Shown: positions 42,329 through 51,576 of the stretch, piece by piece
How the letters are laid out: each line of letters begins with the position of its first letter
How positions within the stretch are numbered: the first letter of the stretch is position 1
Origin: Leifsonia xyli
GTDB lineage: Bacteria; Actinomycetota; Actinomycetes; Actinomycetales; Microbacteriaceae
Assembly: GCA_001647635.1 (NCBI GenBank)
Contig: CP014761.1
Coordinates: 2,604,001 to 2,668,000, forward strand
Direction: 5' to 3'
DNA: 64,000 nt
Position numbers and translations under genes: made by a program
The notes under the pieces: model-generated
The model's database searches: none
What the model saw: the letters and a program-made list of their open reading frames with translations, nothing else
Told to the model about the DNA's origin: nothing

Positions 42329-44153
42329 GGTCGTGGTGGTGGTCGACGTGCAGTGCGTCCTTCACCCGCTCCACCCCCTCGGTGATGAGCGATGCGGCGG
42401 AGTCCTTGATCGCGCCGATGCCGTCCGGGTCGCCCTTCAGCAGTGCGAGGCCGGTGTTCTTGGCGAACTCGTACGTGATGTGTGGCGGAAGCGGTGGGAT
42501 GTTCTTGCCCGTGTACGCGTCGATCACGGTCACACCGCGGTGGGCGAGCGCGGTGTCCCAGGCCGCCTCGATCTCGTCGTCGGAGTGCACGGCGATGCCC
42601 TGGAACCCGAGCAGCCGGGCCCAGCCCGCGTAGTCGACGGACTCGACGTCCTGCGACGTCGGCCACACGGGGTTGCCGTCCTCGGTCCTCATCTCCCACG
42701 AGACCTGGGTGAGGTCGTCGTTGTGCAGCACCAGCACGACGAAGGTGGGATCGTCCCACCTCGACAGGTACTTCTTGAGGGTGATGAGCTCGTTCATCCC
42801 GAGCATCTGGAACGCGCCGTCGCCGATGGTGCAGACCACGGTCCGGTCGGGGAAGGCGAACTTGGCTGCCTCGGCGTAGGGCATGGCGGCGAGCATGGAG
42901 GCGAGGCGGCCGGAGAGGTCGCCGCGCATCCCGTCGCGCAGCCGGATGTAGTGGCCGTACCAGTCGGCGGTGGTGCCGGCGTCGCAGGTGACGATGGCGC
43001 CGGCGGGGAGGCGCTTGTTCAGCTGCGCGTAGACCTTCCGCGGGTTGACGCCGTCGTCGTAGTGGTTCTCGGCCTGGGCAGCGAGCTCCTCATCCCAGTC
43101 CCGCATCTTCGCGGCGACCTTCTCCTGCCAGGACAGGTCGTCCTTCTGGCGCAGGAGGGGGAGGAGGCCGGCGAGGGCCGTCTTGACGTCCGCCCAGATG
43201 CTCACCTCGGTGGGGTAGCGCAGCCCCAGCTGCTCCGGACGGAGGTCGATCTGAACGGCCCGCGCCTGTCCCGTCTCCGGCAGGAACTGGCCGTACGGGT
43301 AGTTCGTGCCGAGCAGCACGAGCGTGTCGCACTCCCGCATCTGGTCGTAGCTGGGCCGTGAGCCGAGAAGGCCCACCTGCTGGGTGTGGAAGGAGATGTC
43401 GCCGGGCACCACCTGCTTGCCGCGCAGCGACGTGACGACACCGGCGCCGGACAGCCGCGCGGCCTGCAGCACCTCATCCGTCGCGCCGACCGCACCGGCG
43501 CCGACGAGGAAGGTGACGCGCTCGCCGGCGTTGATGATGTCGGCGGCTGCCTGCAGCTGCTCGAGTGGAGGCGCGATCGCGGTGGACGGGGCCACGGCGC
43601 TCGAGCGCGAGACCCACATCTCCGCTCCCGGCTCCGCCATCTTCAGCCCCTGCACGTCGTGGGGCAGGATGATCACGCACGGCTGCTTACGGGTGATCGC
43701 CGTGCGGAACGCCGTGTCGACCACGGCCTGCGCCTGCTCCGGCGACACGATCGTCTGCACGTACTCGGCGACGTCGTCGAACGCCCGCTCGAGGTTGCTC
43801 TCCTGCTGATTGAAGGTGCCGAACGAGTTCAGACCCTGCTGGCCGACGATCGCGACCACCGGCTGGTTGTCCATCTTCGCGTCGTACAGGCCGTTCATCA
43901 GGTGGAAGCCGCCGGGGGAGGAGGTGGCGATGCACACGCCGACCTCGCCGGTGAACTTCGCGTGCGCCGTCGCCATGAAGGCGCAGATCTCCTCGTGCGT
44001 GGGGCGGATGTACTCCAGGCCCTCGCCCGCGCGCTCCGCTTTGCCGAGCATCCCGTCGAACTCGCCGATCCCGTCGCCGGGGTAGCCGAAGACGCGTCGC
44101 ACGCCCCACTCCCGCAGCCGTCCGATCACGAACTCGCTGACCGTCTGTGCCAT
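42318..44153 (-). CDS. ThDP-dependent pyruvate oxidase/dehydrogenase-like enzyme (PoxB type)
   Basis: 611 residues, full three-domain acetolactate-synthase-like architecture: PYR domain with the catalytic Glu in PTHEEICAFMA, central FAD-type domain, and PP domain with the ThDP motif GDGAFQMLGMNELITLKKY. Actinobacterial relatives are annotated thiamine-pyrophosphate-requiring enzyme/pyruvate dehydrogenase (quinone). If PoxB-like it decarboxylates pyruvate to acetate and reduces menaquinone. The C-terminus ends in a His-rich VDHHHDHGN, an unusual metal-binding-like tail. Confidence 0.85.
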   Translation of the reverse strand: MAQTVSEFVIGRLREWGVRRVFGYPGDGIGEFDGMLGKAERAGEGLEYIRPTHEEICAFMATAHAKFTGEVGVCIATSSPGGFHLMNGLYDAKMDNQPVVAIVGQQGLNSFGTFNQQESNLERAFDDVAEYVQTIVSPEQAQAVVDTAFRTAITRKQPCVIILPHDVQGLKMAEPGAEMWVSRSSAVAPSTAIAPPLEQLQAAADIINAGERVTFLVGAGAVGATDEVLQAARLSGAGVVTSLRGKQVVPGDISFHTQQVGLLGSRPSYDQMRECDTLVLLGTNYPYGQFLPETGQARAVQIDLRPEQLGLRYPTEVSIWADVKTALAGLLPLLRQKDDLSWQEKVAAKMRDWDEELAAQAENHYDDGVNPRKVYAQLNKRLPAGAIVTCDAGTTADWYGHYIRLRDGMRGDLSGRLASMLAAMPYAEAAKFAFPDRTVVCTIGDGAFQMLGMNELITLKKYLSRWDDPTFVVLVLHNDDLTQVSWEMRTEDGNPVWPTSQDVESVDYAGWARLLGFQGIAVHSDDEIEAAWDTALAHRGVTVIDAYTGKNIPPLPPHITYEFAKNTGLALLKGDPDGIGAIKDSAASLITEGVERVKDALHVDHHHDHGN

Positions 44154-44179
44154 GTGTGTCTCTCCTTAGGTCGCCCGAT

Positions 44180-45844
44180 TCAGGGTTCCGGGCGCTCGAT
44201 GAGCCGGTCGGCCGCGCGGGCGGCTACGGCCATGATGGTGAGGGCGGGGTTGGCGCTGCCCTGGGTGGGCAGCACGCTCCCGTCGGTGATGAGCAGGTTC
44301 GGGACGGCGAACGTCCGGCAGTTCGCATCCACAACCCCTTCCGTCTCGTCGGCGGCCATGCGTGCGCCGCCGACGAGGTGGGCGTAGCGCTGGACGGTCA
44401 TGGTCTCCTGCGCGCCAGCGGCCTCGAGGATCCGCTCCATGGTCGCCTGCGCCGCCTTCGCCAGTGCCCGATCGTTGTCGCACTGCGTGTACGAGAAGTG
44501 CGCTACGGGAAGGCCGTACCGGTCCTTCTCGTCGGCGAGCGTCACCCGGTTGTCCGGCTGGGGGAGGAACTCGCAGAGTGCGCCGAGGCACGCCCAGTGC
44601 ACGTAGTCGGACATGTAGCGGCGCAGGTCGGCGCCCCAGTGGCCCTGCGCCATGACGTGCTCGGCCCAGGTGATCGGCAGCGGGGACACCGTCTGGATGG
44701 AGTAGCCGCGCTTGTACGGCTTCGTCGGGTCGGTCTCGTAGAACTGCTCCGTGCTGACCTCCGGCGGTGGCGCCTTCCACATCCGGATCTCGTCGGAGAA
44801 CCGGCCCGCGGTCTGCGGCGCGCCCTGGACCATCAGGTAGCGGCCGACCTGGTCGAATTCGTTGCAGAGGCCGTCGGGGAAGCGCGTTGAGGCCGAGTTG
44901 AGCAACAGCCGCGGCGTCTCGATCGAGTACCCGGCGATCGCGACCATCCGCGCCTGCTGGAACCGCGGGACGCCGTCGCGGAAGTAGTGCACGCCGATCG
45001 CGCGGCCGGTGCGCTCATCCACCTCGATGGAGGAGACCATGCAGTCGGCGCGCACCTCGGCTCCGTGGTCGAGCGCGTCCGGGATGTGCGTGATGAGCGG
45101 CGACGCCTTGGCGTTGACCTTGCAGCCTTGGAGGCAGAAGCCGCGGTAGATGCAGTGCGGCCGGTGCCCGAACCGGCCGTTGGTGATCGCGACCGGGCCG
45201 ACCTTCGCCGTGATCCCGGCCACGTTCGCCCCACGCAGGAATGTCTCGCCGTTGCCGGAGACTGGGTGCGGTCCGTGCGGGTAGGAGTGCGGGTCGCCCC
45301 ACGGCCAGTCCTCGCCGGCGACGGGGAGCTCGTTCTCGATGTCCTCGTAGAACGGACGGAGTTCGTCGTAGGAGATGGGCCAGTCGGCTCCCACGCCGTC
45401 GTTCGTCCGGGTGAGGAAGTCGCTCGGGTGGAACCGGGGGACGTAGCCGGCGTAGTGCACCATGGACCCGCCGACGCCGCGGCCGGAGTTGTTGGAGCCG
45501 AGCGGGACGGGGTCGCCGCCTCCGATCTGGCGCGGCTCGGTCCAGTAGAGGTGGTGCGATCCGGCCTCGTCGCTCACCCAGTCGCGGCCCGGTTCCCAGA
45601 ACGGGCCGGCGTCGAACGCGACCGCGCTCCAGCCGGCGCGCGCGAGGCGCTGGAGCAGCACCGAGCCGCCGGCGCCGCAGCCGACGATCGCGATGTCGAC
45701 CTCGTCGGTGTCGGCGTAGCGGCGCATCCCGTCACGGAGGTCCGGACGGGTGCGCGACCCGTCGGGCGTGAGCAGCCACGCCGACTGGTTGCGGTCGCGG
45801 ACACCGTCGAGAGCCGCCGCAGCGGCCCCGCGCAGCGCGGTCAC
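44180..45844 (-). CDS. GMC-family FAD oxidoreductase (gluconate 2-dehydrogenase-like large subunit)
   Basis: 554 residues. FAD motif IVGCGAGGSVLL near 53-64, then NNSGRGVGGSMVHYAG, and the C-terminal HLVGGARMAADE and QGSANPALTIMAVA blocks of the sugar-oxidising GMC class. CxxxC (FCLQGC) in the middle. The GTG start overlaps the subunit-3 stop (GTGA). With subunit 3 upstream it forms a sugar or aldonate dehydrogenase passing electrons to the quinone pool. No Tat signal is seen on this subunit. Confidence 0.88.
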   Translation of the reverse strand: MTALRGAAAAALDGVRDRNQSAWLLTPDGSRTRPDLRDGMRRYADTDEVDIAIVGCGAGGSVLLQRLARAGWSAVAFDAGPFWEPGRDWVSDEAGSHHLYWTEPRQIGGGDPVPLGSNNSGRGVGGSMVHYAGYVPRFHPSDFLTRTNDGVGADWPISYDELRPFYEDIENELPVAGEDWPWGDPHSYPHGPHPVSGNGETFLRGANVAGITAKVGPVAITNGRFGHRPHCIYRGFCLQGCKVNAKASPLITHIPDALDHGAEVRADCMVSSIEVDERTGRAIGVHYFRDGVPRFQQARMVAIAGYSIETPRLLLNSASTRFPDGLCNEFDQVGRYLMVQGAPQTAGRFSDEIRMWKAPPPEVSTEQFYETDPTKPYKRGYSIQTVSPLPITWAEHVMAQGHWGADLRRYMSDYVHWACLGALCEFLPQPDNRVTLADEKDRYGLPVAHFSYTQCDNDRALAKAAQATMERILEAAGAQETMTVQRYAHLVGGARMAADETEGVVDANCRTFAVPNLLITDGSVLPTQGSANPALTIMAVAARAADRLIERPEP

Positions 45845-46488
45845 GAGTCGCCTTCGACCGTCGTGATGGGCAGCTGGGCGGGATGGGCGTCCTCCACCTC
45901 GAACGGCTCCCGCTTCCCTACTCCGAGGTTCTTGTAGCCGCGCGGGTACGCGGGACCGTCGAAGCCGATCTCGTCCCAGGCGCGGGGATGGCTGTAGAAC
46001 GCGGTGCAGGCGTAGCGCGTCCACAGGCTCCACACTTGCCCGCGGTGGAGCCCGTGCCAGTCGCCGTCGCCGGTGTGGATGACCTCCAGCAGGGCGCGCC
46101 TGCGCTCGTGGTCGCAGTCGGCGAAGGTGCACCCGTGCGCCGCGCGCGCGTCGTCGTCGAGGGCGGCGAGGGTGCGGTGCCACGACTCCTGGTCCGTCGG
46201 CATGGTGTCGTAGTGCCAGCCGTCGGTCTGCTTCTCGGCGAGTCGCGCATCCACCATCGCGGTCACGGGGATTCGGTCGTCGCCTTCCTGGCCGAGGATC
46301 TCGTCGAACAGGGCGGTCGCCGTCGCCTGCTCCGTCACGTCGAAGAAGCGGATGTCGGAGGGGCGGCCCACGCGGGCCAGCACGACGGCCCGGGTCTCCT
46401 CGTCCCAGTGCCGCGCCTGGTCGAGCACACGGAACCCGGGGAACCGTTCCGGCACGTCGTCCCCGCGCTGCACTGGCGGGGTGCTCAC
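45841..46488 (-). CDS. Gluconate 2-dehydrogenase subunit 3 family protein
   Basis: 215 residues. The pattern FFDVTEQATATALFDEILGQ near 48-67 and the C-terminal WTRYACTAFYSHPRAWDEIG, YPRGYKN are typical. In proteobacteria this small subunit carries the Tat signal for export of the complex; here none is visible, so the complex may act at the inner membrane face. Overlaps both neighbours by four bases. Confidence 0.85.
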   Translation of the reverse strand: MSTPPVQRGDDVPERFPGFRVLDQARHWDEETRAVVLARVGRPSDIRFFDVTEQATATALFDEILGQEGDDRIPVTAMVDARLAEKQTDGWHYDTMPTDQESWHRTLAALDDDARAAHGCTFADCDHERRRALLEVIHTGDGDWHGLHRGQVWSLWTRYACTAFYSHPRAWDEIGFDGPAYPRGYKNLGVGKREPFEVEDAHPAQLPITTVEGDS

Positions 46489-46940
46489 TTCTCGCGCCTC
46501 AGGATCGCGGCGAGAAGTCCCATCCCACCGACGACCGTGACGAGCAGGGGCGCAAGGAGCGGGGGACCCATCTCCAGGTTGTAGAGGGCGTTACGCCACC
46601 CCCCGGGCTTCTGCGCGATGCCGCGGGCGTGCAGGTAGGTGCCCTGGAGGCCGTTCGCGACGATGGTCGCCGCGGCGATCGGGAGGAACGTCTTGGCCGC
46701 CCGCTTGCTGAACGCCCCGGCGATCCCGGCGGCGGCGCCGACCGGTCCGAGCGCGATCGGCGCCCACATCCACGGGTTGCCGAAGCTGGCCTTGTCGTGC
46801 TCGAAGTAGATCTCCGCCGCGGTCACCAGGGAACCGGCCGCTGACAGGCCGGACAGGGAGCGCTCGAAGCGTCCCGTCTCGATGTTCCGGACCATGCGGT
46901 CGATGCCATGGAGGGCCGTGGTGGTCTTGCGTGGGGTCAT
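46485..46940 (-). CDS. Small membrane protein of the sugar-oxidation operon
   Basis: 151 residues with three or four hydrophobic helices (LSAAGSLVTAAEIYFE, WAPIALGPVGAAAGIAGAF, AAATIVANGLQGTYL, LLAPLLVTVVGGMGLLAAIL). ATG overlaps the NDH-2 stop (ATGA). It could be the membrane anchor or quinone-side partner of the GMC/subunit 3 dehydrogenase, as it lies directly before them; that is inference, no family was recognised. Confidence 0.75.
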   Translation of the reverse strand: MTPRKTTTALHGIDRMVRNIETGRFERSLSGLSAAGSLVTAAEIYFEHDKASFGNPWMWAPIALGPVGAAAGIAGAFSKRAAKTFLPIAAATIVANGLQGTYLHARGIAQKPGGWRNALYNLEMGPPLLAPLLVTVVGGMGLLAAILRREK

Positions 46941-48268
46941 TTGCTGTCCTGTTCGTTCGCTGCCCGACGGAAACGGTGTTTCGGGTCCGGGAAGGAGCTG
47001 ACCGGGGCGACCTGGTTGCCGGTGAGCCCGTTGCCGATCCAGCCGAGCACGAGCCGAAGCCGGCGTCCTGGGCTGGGGAGTGCGAGGGCGTGATACACCT
47101 TGTCGACAGCCCAGGCGGTCAGACCACGAAGCGGCAGCCCGCGCAGGACTGCGGCGCCGCGCATGCCCCCGTAGCTGGCGAGAGTGCCCAACGACCGGTG
47201 CCTGTATGCGACGGGCGCGTCGCCGGCGAGGGCGTTCCGGAGGCTGCGAGCGAGTGTCCTCGCTTGGCGGATGGCGTTCTGCGCGTTCGGGGGATAGAAG
47301 GCGGGCTGTTGATGCACGGTCAGGTCGGGCACCTGCGCGTTGTCGCCGAGACCCCAGGCTCCTTCGACGGGGGTCCCGTCGTTGCGGACGACGCGCAGGT
47401 ACGCATCGCATTGCACGTGGCCCTTGCGGCCGCGGGGCACGTCGATGTGATCGAGGACCGGGTTCGGGGTGACGCCGGCGACCCACACGATGGTGTCCGA
47501 CGCATGGGTGGAGCCGTCGCTCAGGACGACTTCGCCGTTGTGGCAACTGTTCATTTCGGTGTGGAGCAGCACCGTGATGCCGCGGCGGCGGAGGAGGTCG
47601 AGCGTCCACGAGGACAGTTTTTCGGTGAGTTCGGAGGCGATGCGCCCAGCCGCCTCGACCAGCATCCAGTGCATGCGTTCCCCGTACAGTTCCGGGTAGC
47701 GACGGAATTCTGTGACCGCGAGTCGTTGGAGTTCGGCGATCGCCTCGACTCCGGTGTAGCCGCCGCCGACGAACACGAAGGTCAACGCCCGCCGCCGCTC
47801 GGCCGGGTCGGTGCTGGCGGCGGCGAACTGGATACGGTCAAGGACGTGATCACGGAGGAAGGCGGCCTCCTCGATGCTGGAGAAACCGATTCCGTTCTCG
47901 ATCAGACCGGGGATGGGCAGCGTCTTCGTCACCGCACCGAGCGCGAACACGACATGGTCATAGTGAATGGGTCGCTGTGTGCCGTCGAGGGTGCAGATGA
48001 CCGCGACTCTGCCGCCCGTGTCGACCGAGGCGACCGACCCCGGCACCAGCTCGGCGTGCCTAAGCGGGTGGCGGAGGGGGACGACGGTGTCACGCGGCTG
48101 GGTCTCGCCGCCGGCGACCTCGGGTAGCAGCGGTTTGTAGGTCAAGTACGGCTGCGGGTCCACCACGGTGAGCCGGATCCGGTTACGGGCGGCCTCCCGT
48201 TGCAGCGCCCTGGCCACGGTGAAGCCGGCGAACCCGGCGCCGAGCACGAGCACATGGGGTGGGGTCAT
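46937..48268 (-). CDS. ndh: Type II NADH dehydrogenase (NDH-2)
   Basis: 443 residues. FAD motif VLVLGAGFAGF near 6-16, NADH motif FVFVGGGYTGVE, AWGLGDNAQVPD, and a C-terminal amphipathic/membrane-associating region with LASYGGMRGAAVL. Non-proton-pumping oxidation of NADH by menaquinone. In this operon it would reoxidise NADH made by the glucose-dehydrogenase-like SDR. Confidence 0.9.
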   Translation of the reverse strand: MTPPHVLVLGAGFAGFTVARALQREAARNRIRLTVVDPQPYLTYKPLLPEVAGGETQPRDTVVPLRHPLRHAELVPGSVASVDTGGRVAVICTLDGTQRPIHYDHVVFALGAVTKTLPIPGLIENGIGFSSIEEAAFLRDHVLDRIQFAAASTDPAERRRALTFVFVGGGYTGVEAIAELQRLAVTEFRRYPELYGERMHWMLVEAAGRIASELTEKLSSWTLDLLRRRGITVLLHTEMNSCHNGEVVLSDGSTHASDTIVWVAGVTPNPVLDHIDVPRGRKGHVQCDAYLRVVRNDGTPVEGAWGLGDNAQVPDLTVHQQPAFYPPNAQNAIRQARTLARSLRNALAGDAPVAYRHRSLGTLASYGGMRGAAVLRGLPLRGLTAWAVDKVYHALALPSPGRRLRLVLGWIGNGLTGNQVAPVSSFPDPKHRFRRAANEQDSK

Positions 48269-48271
48269 CGG

Positions 48272-50074
48272 TCACTCCTTGCCGATCGGGATGCGGTCTT
48301 GGGTGGTGGTCGTGGTGCCAGAGAGCAGATGGAAGGCGCTGCGTACGAGCGCGAAGTGGCTGTACGCCTGGGGCATGTTTCCCAGCTGCCGGGCAGTATG
48401 CGGGTCCCACTCCTCGCTGAGCAGGCCGACGTCGTTGCGTAAATCCAGGAGTCTCTGGAATAAGGCTTCGGCGTCGTCTCGTCGGCCGGCGCCGATCAGT
48501 GCGTCCACCAGCCAGAACGAGCAGGCGAGGAACACCCCCTCCCCGCCCGGGAGGCCGTCGTCGCTGGCTTGGGGGCGGTAGCGCAGGACCAGCCCGTCGT
48601 CGGTGAGGTCTTTCTCGATGGCTTCGATTGTGCCGACGACTCGTGGATCGTCGGGCGGGAGGAACCCGACCCGGGGGATCAGCAGCAGGGAGGCGTCTAG
48701 ATCGCTCGACCCGTATGCCTGCACGAACGTGTTCCGCTTTGGGTCGAAGCCGTTTTCCAGGATGTCGCGGCGGATTTTCGCCCGCAGCCGCTCCCACTGG
48801 CGTACCGGGCCGGGGAGATTGAACTGGTGGGCGCCGTCGATCATCCGGTCGACGGCAACCCATGCCATGACTTTCGAATGGGTGAAATGTTGGCGTGGGC
48901 CGCGCATCTCCCACAGCCCGTTGTCCGGTTCTTGCCAGTGCTCAGCCAGATGGCTGACGAGGGCCCGCTGCACGTCCCACGCCTCCTCGCCTGCGCCGAT
49001 CGTGGTGCGGGTGAGAGAGAGGCCATCAAGAACTTCACCCCAGACATCGAGTTGCAGTTGCTGCGCGGCGGCGTTGCCGACACGGACGGGCGTGGAATGA
49101 TCGAACCCGGCCAGCCAGTCCAGTGTCTGTTCTGGGAGGCGGCGACGACCGTCCAGTCCGTACATGATGCGCAGGTCGGCGGGGTCACCGGCGACGGCGC
49201 GGACCAACCAGTTGCGCCACGAACTGGCCTCGTCGGTGTAGCCGGCGGTCAGAAGAGATTGCAGGGCGAGGGTCGCATCGCGCAGCCAGCAGAAACGGTA
49301 GTCCCAGTTGCGCGGCCCGCCGGGCTGCTCCGGCAGGGAGGTGGTCGGCGCGGCCACAATGCCGCCGGTCGGGAGGTAGGTCAGCGCCTTGAGAGTGATC
49401 AGTGAGCGCTGGATCGCGTCGCGATGTGCCCCGTACGCGTTGCTCTGACTGCTCCAGCGGGTCCAGAACAATTCCGTCGAGGCCAACGCCGTCTCCGGAT
49501 CGGTTGGCTCTGGTTCCTCCTCGTGGCTGGGGTACCAGCTGAGCGTGAACGCGACGCGGTCGCCCGGGCTAACGGTGAAGTCGGCGACGGTGCGGAAATC
49601 GTGGCCGGCCAGGGGCACGTCTGAGGAGATCAGAACCGCGTCCGGGCCGGCGACGGCGCGAACCCCGCGGTCCGTCTTGGTCACCCAGGGAACGACATGC
49701 CCGTAGTCGAACCGCAGTATCAGCTGGAACTGCATCGCGACCGTCCCGGAGACGCCCTCGACGATTCGTACGAGGTCGGCCGCCCGGTCACGCACCGGCA
49801 TGAAATCGATGATGCGCACGACCCCGTCCGCGGTCTCCCACTCGGTCTCCAGGACCAGGGTGTCGCCGCGGTAGCGGCGACGCGTGCAACGACCGCTACC
49901 GGCGGGTGCGATCCGCCACCGTCCCGCCGCCTCCGTGTCGAGCAGGGCGGCGAAGCACGCGGCGGAGTCGAACCGGGGCAGACACAGCCAATCGATCGAC
50001 CCGGTAACCGACACCATCGCCGCCGTGTGCAGGTCGCCGATCATCGCGTAGTCCTCGATCCGCGGTGCGCTCAC
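48272..50074 (-). CDS. Glycoside hydrolase family 15 (trehalase/glucoamylase-like)
   Basis: 600 residues: N-terminal beta-sandwich domain (IGDLHTAAMVSVTGSIDWLC, then PRFDSAACFAALLD) and an (alpha/alpha)6 barrel with NWDYRFCWLRDATLAL near 258-273. Actinobacterial GH15 proteins of this form include the mycobacterial trehalase; others are glucodextranases. No signal peptide, so cytoplasmic. It releases glucose, which the SDR next door can oxidise. The start overlaps the SDR stop by four bases. Confidence 0.9.
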   Translation of the reverse strand: MSAPRIEDYAMIGDLHTAAMVSVTGSIDWLCLPRFDSAACFAALLDTEAAGRWRIAPAGSGRCTRRRYRGDTLVLETEWETADGVVRIIDFMPVRDRAADLVRIVEGVSGTVAMQFQLILRFDYGHVVPWVTKTDRGVRAVAGPDAVLISSDVPLAGHDFRTVADFTVSPGDRVAFTLSWYPSHEEEPEPTDPETALASTELFWTRWSSQSNAYGAHRDAIQRSLITLKALTYLPTGGIVAAPTTSLPEQPGGPRNWDYRFCWLRDATLALQSLLTAGYTDEASSWRNWLVRAVAGDPADLRIMYGLDGRRRLPEQTLDWLAGFDHSTPVRVGNAAAQQLQLDVWGEVLDGLSLTRTTIGAGEEAWDVQRALVSHLAEHWQEPDNGLWEMRGPRQHFTHSKVMAWVAVDRMIDGAHQFNLPGPVRQWERLRAKIRRDILENGFDPKRNTFVQAYGSSDLDASLLLIPRVGFLPPDDPRVVGTIEAIEKDLTDDGLVLRYRPQASDDGLPGGEGVFLACSFWLVDALIGAGRRDDAEALFQRLLDLRNDVGLLSEEWDPHTARQLGNMPQAYSHFALVRSAFHLLSGTTTTTQDRIPIGKE

Positions 50075-50838
50075 AGGCCCACACTTCCGTGCATGATGCC
50101 GCCATCCACGAAGACGGTGGTGGCGGTCAGGTACGAGCCGCCGTCGGAGATCACGAAGGCAACGACGTCGCCGATCTGCGAGGGGTCGGCCACCGTGCGC
50201 AGCGGGATGCTGTTCTCGAGCTTCTGGCGGAGCGAGTCGTCTTTCATCGTGGCGGAGTTGATCGGCGTGTTCACCGCTCCGGGTGCGACGGTGACCACAC
50301 GCACGCCGTGCGGTCCCAGCTCCACTCCGGCGGTGCGGGTCAGCATCCGCATCCCGCCTTTCGCCACGCAGTAGCTGAGGTTGCCGGGCATCGGCCAGTC
50401 CTCGTGCACCGACGATACGTTCACGACGATGCCGCCTGAGCCTTGTTCGATGAACTGCTTCGCGGCCCGTTGCGTGCCGAAGACCGCGCTCTTGAGATCG
50501 ACGGCCATCACCTCCTCGAAGGCATCCTCGGTGACCTCCAAAAGGCTGTGCCGCTTTTCGATGCCGGCGTTGTTGACGAACGCGTCCAGGCTCCCGAACT
50601 CGTCGACGGCGGTCCGGATGAGCTTGTCGATGTCTGCCGGTGAGCTGACGTCAGCCTCGACCCCGACTGCGCGTCCTCCCGCGGCGGTGATTTCTGCGAC
50701 CAGGTCCGCGGTGTCCTCCGGCCGCGCCACGTAGTCGATGACCACGGCGGCTCCCGCCGCGGCTAAGCACCGTACGATTGCGGCCCCGATTCCGCTGTTG
50801 CCTCCAGTCACCACGACGCTTTTGCCGGTCAAGTCCAC
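50071..50838 (-). CDS. SDR oxidoreductase, glucose 1-dehydrogenase-like
   Basis: 255 residues from a GTG preceded at ideal distance by AAGGAGGG (an ATG 27 bases upstream is open but has no ribosome site). NAD(P) motif TGGNSGIG near 11-18, NNAGIEK, catalytic NVSSVHE Ser and YCVAK Tyr/Lys. The pattern is close to Bacillus glucose 1-dehydrogenases. First gene of the nine-gene operon; a TTGCG-N4-type operator lies 40 bases upstream. Confidence 0.88.
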   Translation of the reverse strand: MDLTGKSVVVTGGNSGIGAAIVRCLAAAGAAVVIDYVARPEDTADLVAEITAAGGRAVGVEADVSSPADIDKLIRTAVDEFGSLDAFVNNAGIEKRHSLLEVTEDAFEEVMAVDLKSAVFGTQRAAKQFIEQGSGGIVVNVSSVHEDWPMPGNLSYCVAKGGMRMLTRTAGVELGPHGVRVVTVAPGAVNTPINSATMKDDSLRQKLENSIPLRTVADPSQIGDVVAFVISDGGSYLTATTVFVDGGIMHGSVGL

Positions 50839-50877
50839 TGGGTCCCTCCTTGGTTTGCCGCCCATTGAACCATTCAG

Positions 50878-50891
50878 TTGCGCAAATGCAA
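50878..50891. promoter_or_regulatory. TTGCG-N4-CGCAA operator, one mismatch, before the sugar-oxidation operon
   Basis: TTGCGCAAATGCAA differs from the motif at one base; the flanks extend the palindrome (CAGTTGC...GCAACTG, 50876-50882 and 50888-50894... 7-base arms). It is the only dyad seen before the SDR gene. Confidence 0.65.
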
Positions 50892-51233
50892 CTGTTTTCG
50901 GCGAGCGTCCAGCGAACGCCTCGCTCCCGCAGGGCTTGGGTAGTCGCCCGCTCTCGGAATCCGCTCAATAGAGCTTCATTTGGCTTGGGAGTCGGCGTGT
51001 GAACGCGTCGGAGCGAATGGTGGCTACGAAACCGTTCTTGGCATGGCAGTGTCGGGTCGGCGACCATCCCTGCAGGGTGTCGATCGAATGTTGTCGCCGA
51101 AGCTGAGCGTCCCGTCCTTCCTGCCGCCTCCGTTCCCGCGCGGCGCTCTGTGCGAGAGGTCGCCCCTCTGAGCGATTTCTCACGCTGACAGGATGGTCGC
51201 CGGGTAAGCCCTTCGGTAATATGCAGCCTGATG
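50892..51233. other. 342-base divergent intergenic region
   Basis: Lies between the sugar-oxidation operon and the small plus-strand gene, with an operator at each end. The short open frames inside it have no coding character. It is probably the promoter region for both sides. Confidence 0.5.
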
Positions 51234-51234
51234 A

Positions 51235-51248
51235 TTGCGGATGCGCAA
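51235..51248. promoter_or_regulatory. TTGCG-N4-CGCAA operator, site 3
   Basis: TTGCGGATGCGCAA, exact motif, with flanking A/T extending the dyad to ATTGCG/CGCAAT. It is 58 bases before the 89-residue gene. Confidence 0.72.
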
Positions 51249-51306
51249 TGAGCTTGTCAGTGGACCGCAGTGGTCCGGTGCCCGGGAGCAGACGGTAGTC
51301 GAAGTG

Positions 51307-51576
51307 ATGGTGTCGTACGTTCACATTCAAGGCAGGCGCTTCGGCCCTCTCGCTGACCTGGCGTCCGTACGGCAACGCATTCAGTCGGCTGTGATCAGTG
51401 GAGGTGACTTCGTCTCACTGCCGGTAGCGGGGCGGACGCTCGACGTATTGGTCACAGGGCGAATGCACCTGCGATTCGAGACTGTCGATGTGGACGAGGA
51501 CGCGCCGACCGGCGGATCCATCGGCGTCGGTTCGCTTGTGCTCGACGAGGACAACTTCGATGAGTGGGGACTGTAG
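51307..51576 (+). CDS. Small acidic protein, unknown, downstream of a TTGCG-N4-CGCAA site
   Basis: 89 residues beginning MVSYVHIQGRRFGPLADLAS; beta-rich, ending in an acidic region (VDVDEDAPTGG, LDEDNFDEWGL). A TTG-initiated extension at 51235 is open, but its start would lie inside the operator, so the ATG at 51307 is preferred; neither has a good ribosome site. No family recognised. Confidence 0.5.
   Translation: MVSYVHIQGRRFGPLADLASVRQRIQSAVISGGDFVSLPVAGRTLDVLVTGRMHLRFETVDVDEDAPTGGSIGVGSLVLDEDNFDEWGL

Noticed and set aside
48183-48914. Minus-strand ORF across the GH15/NDH-2 junction
   Set aside because: Out-of-frame shadow of GH15.
50980-51171. 63-codon ORF in the SDR upstream region
   Set aside because: No ribosome site, no domain, atypical composition; the region is better read as promoter DNA.
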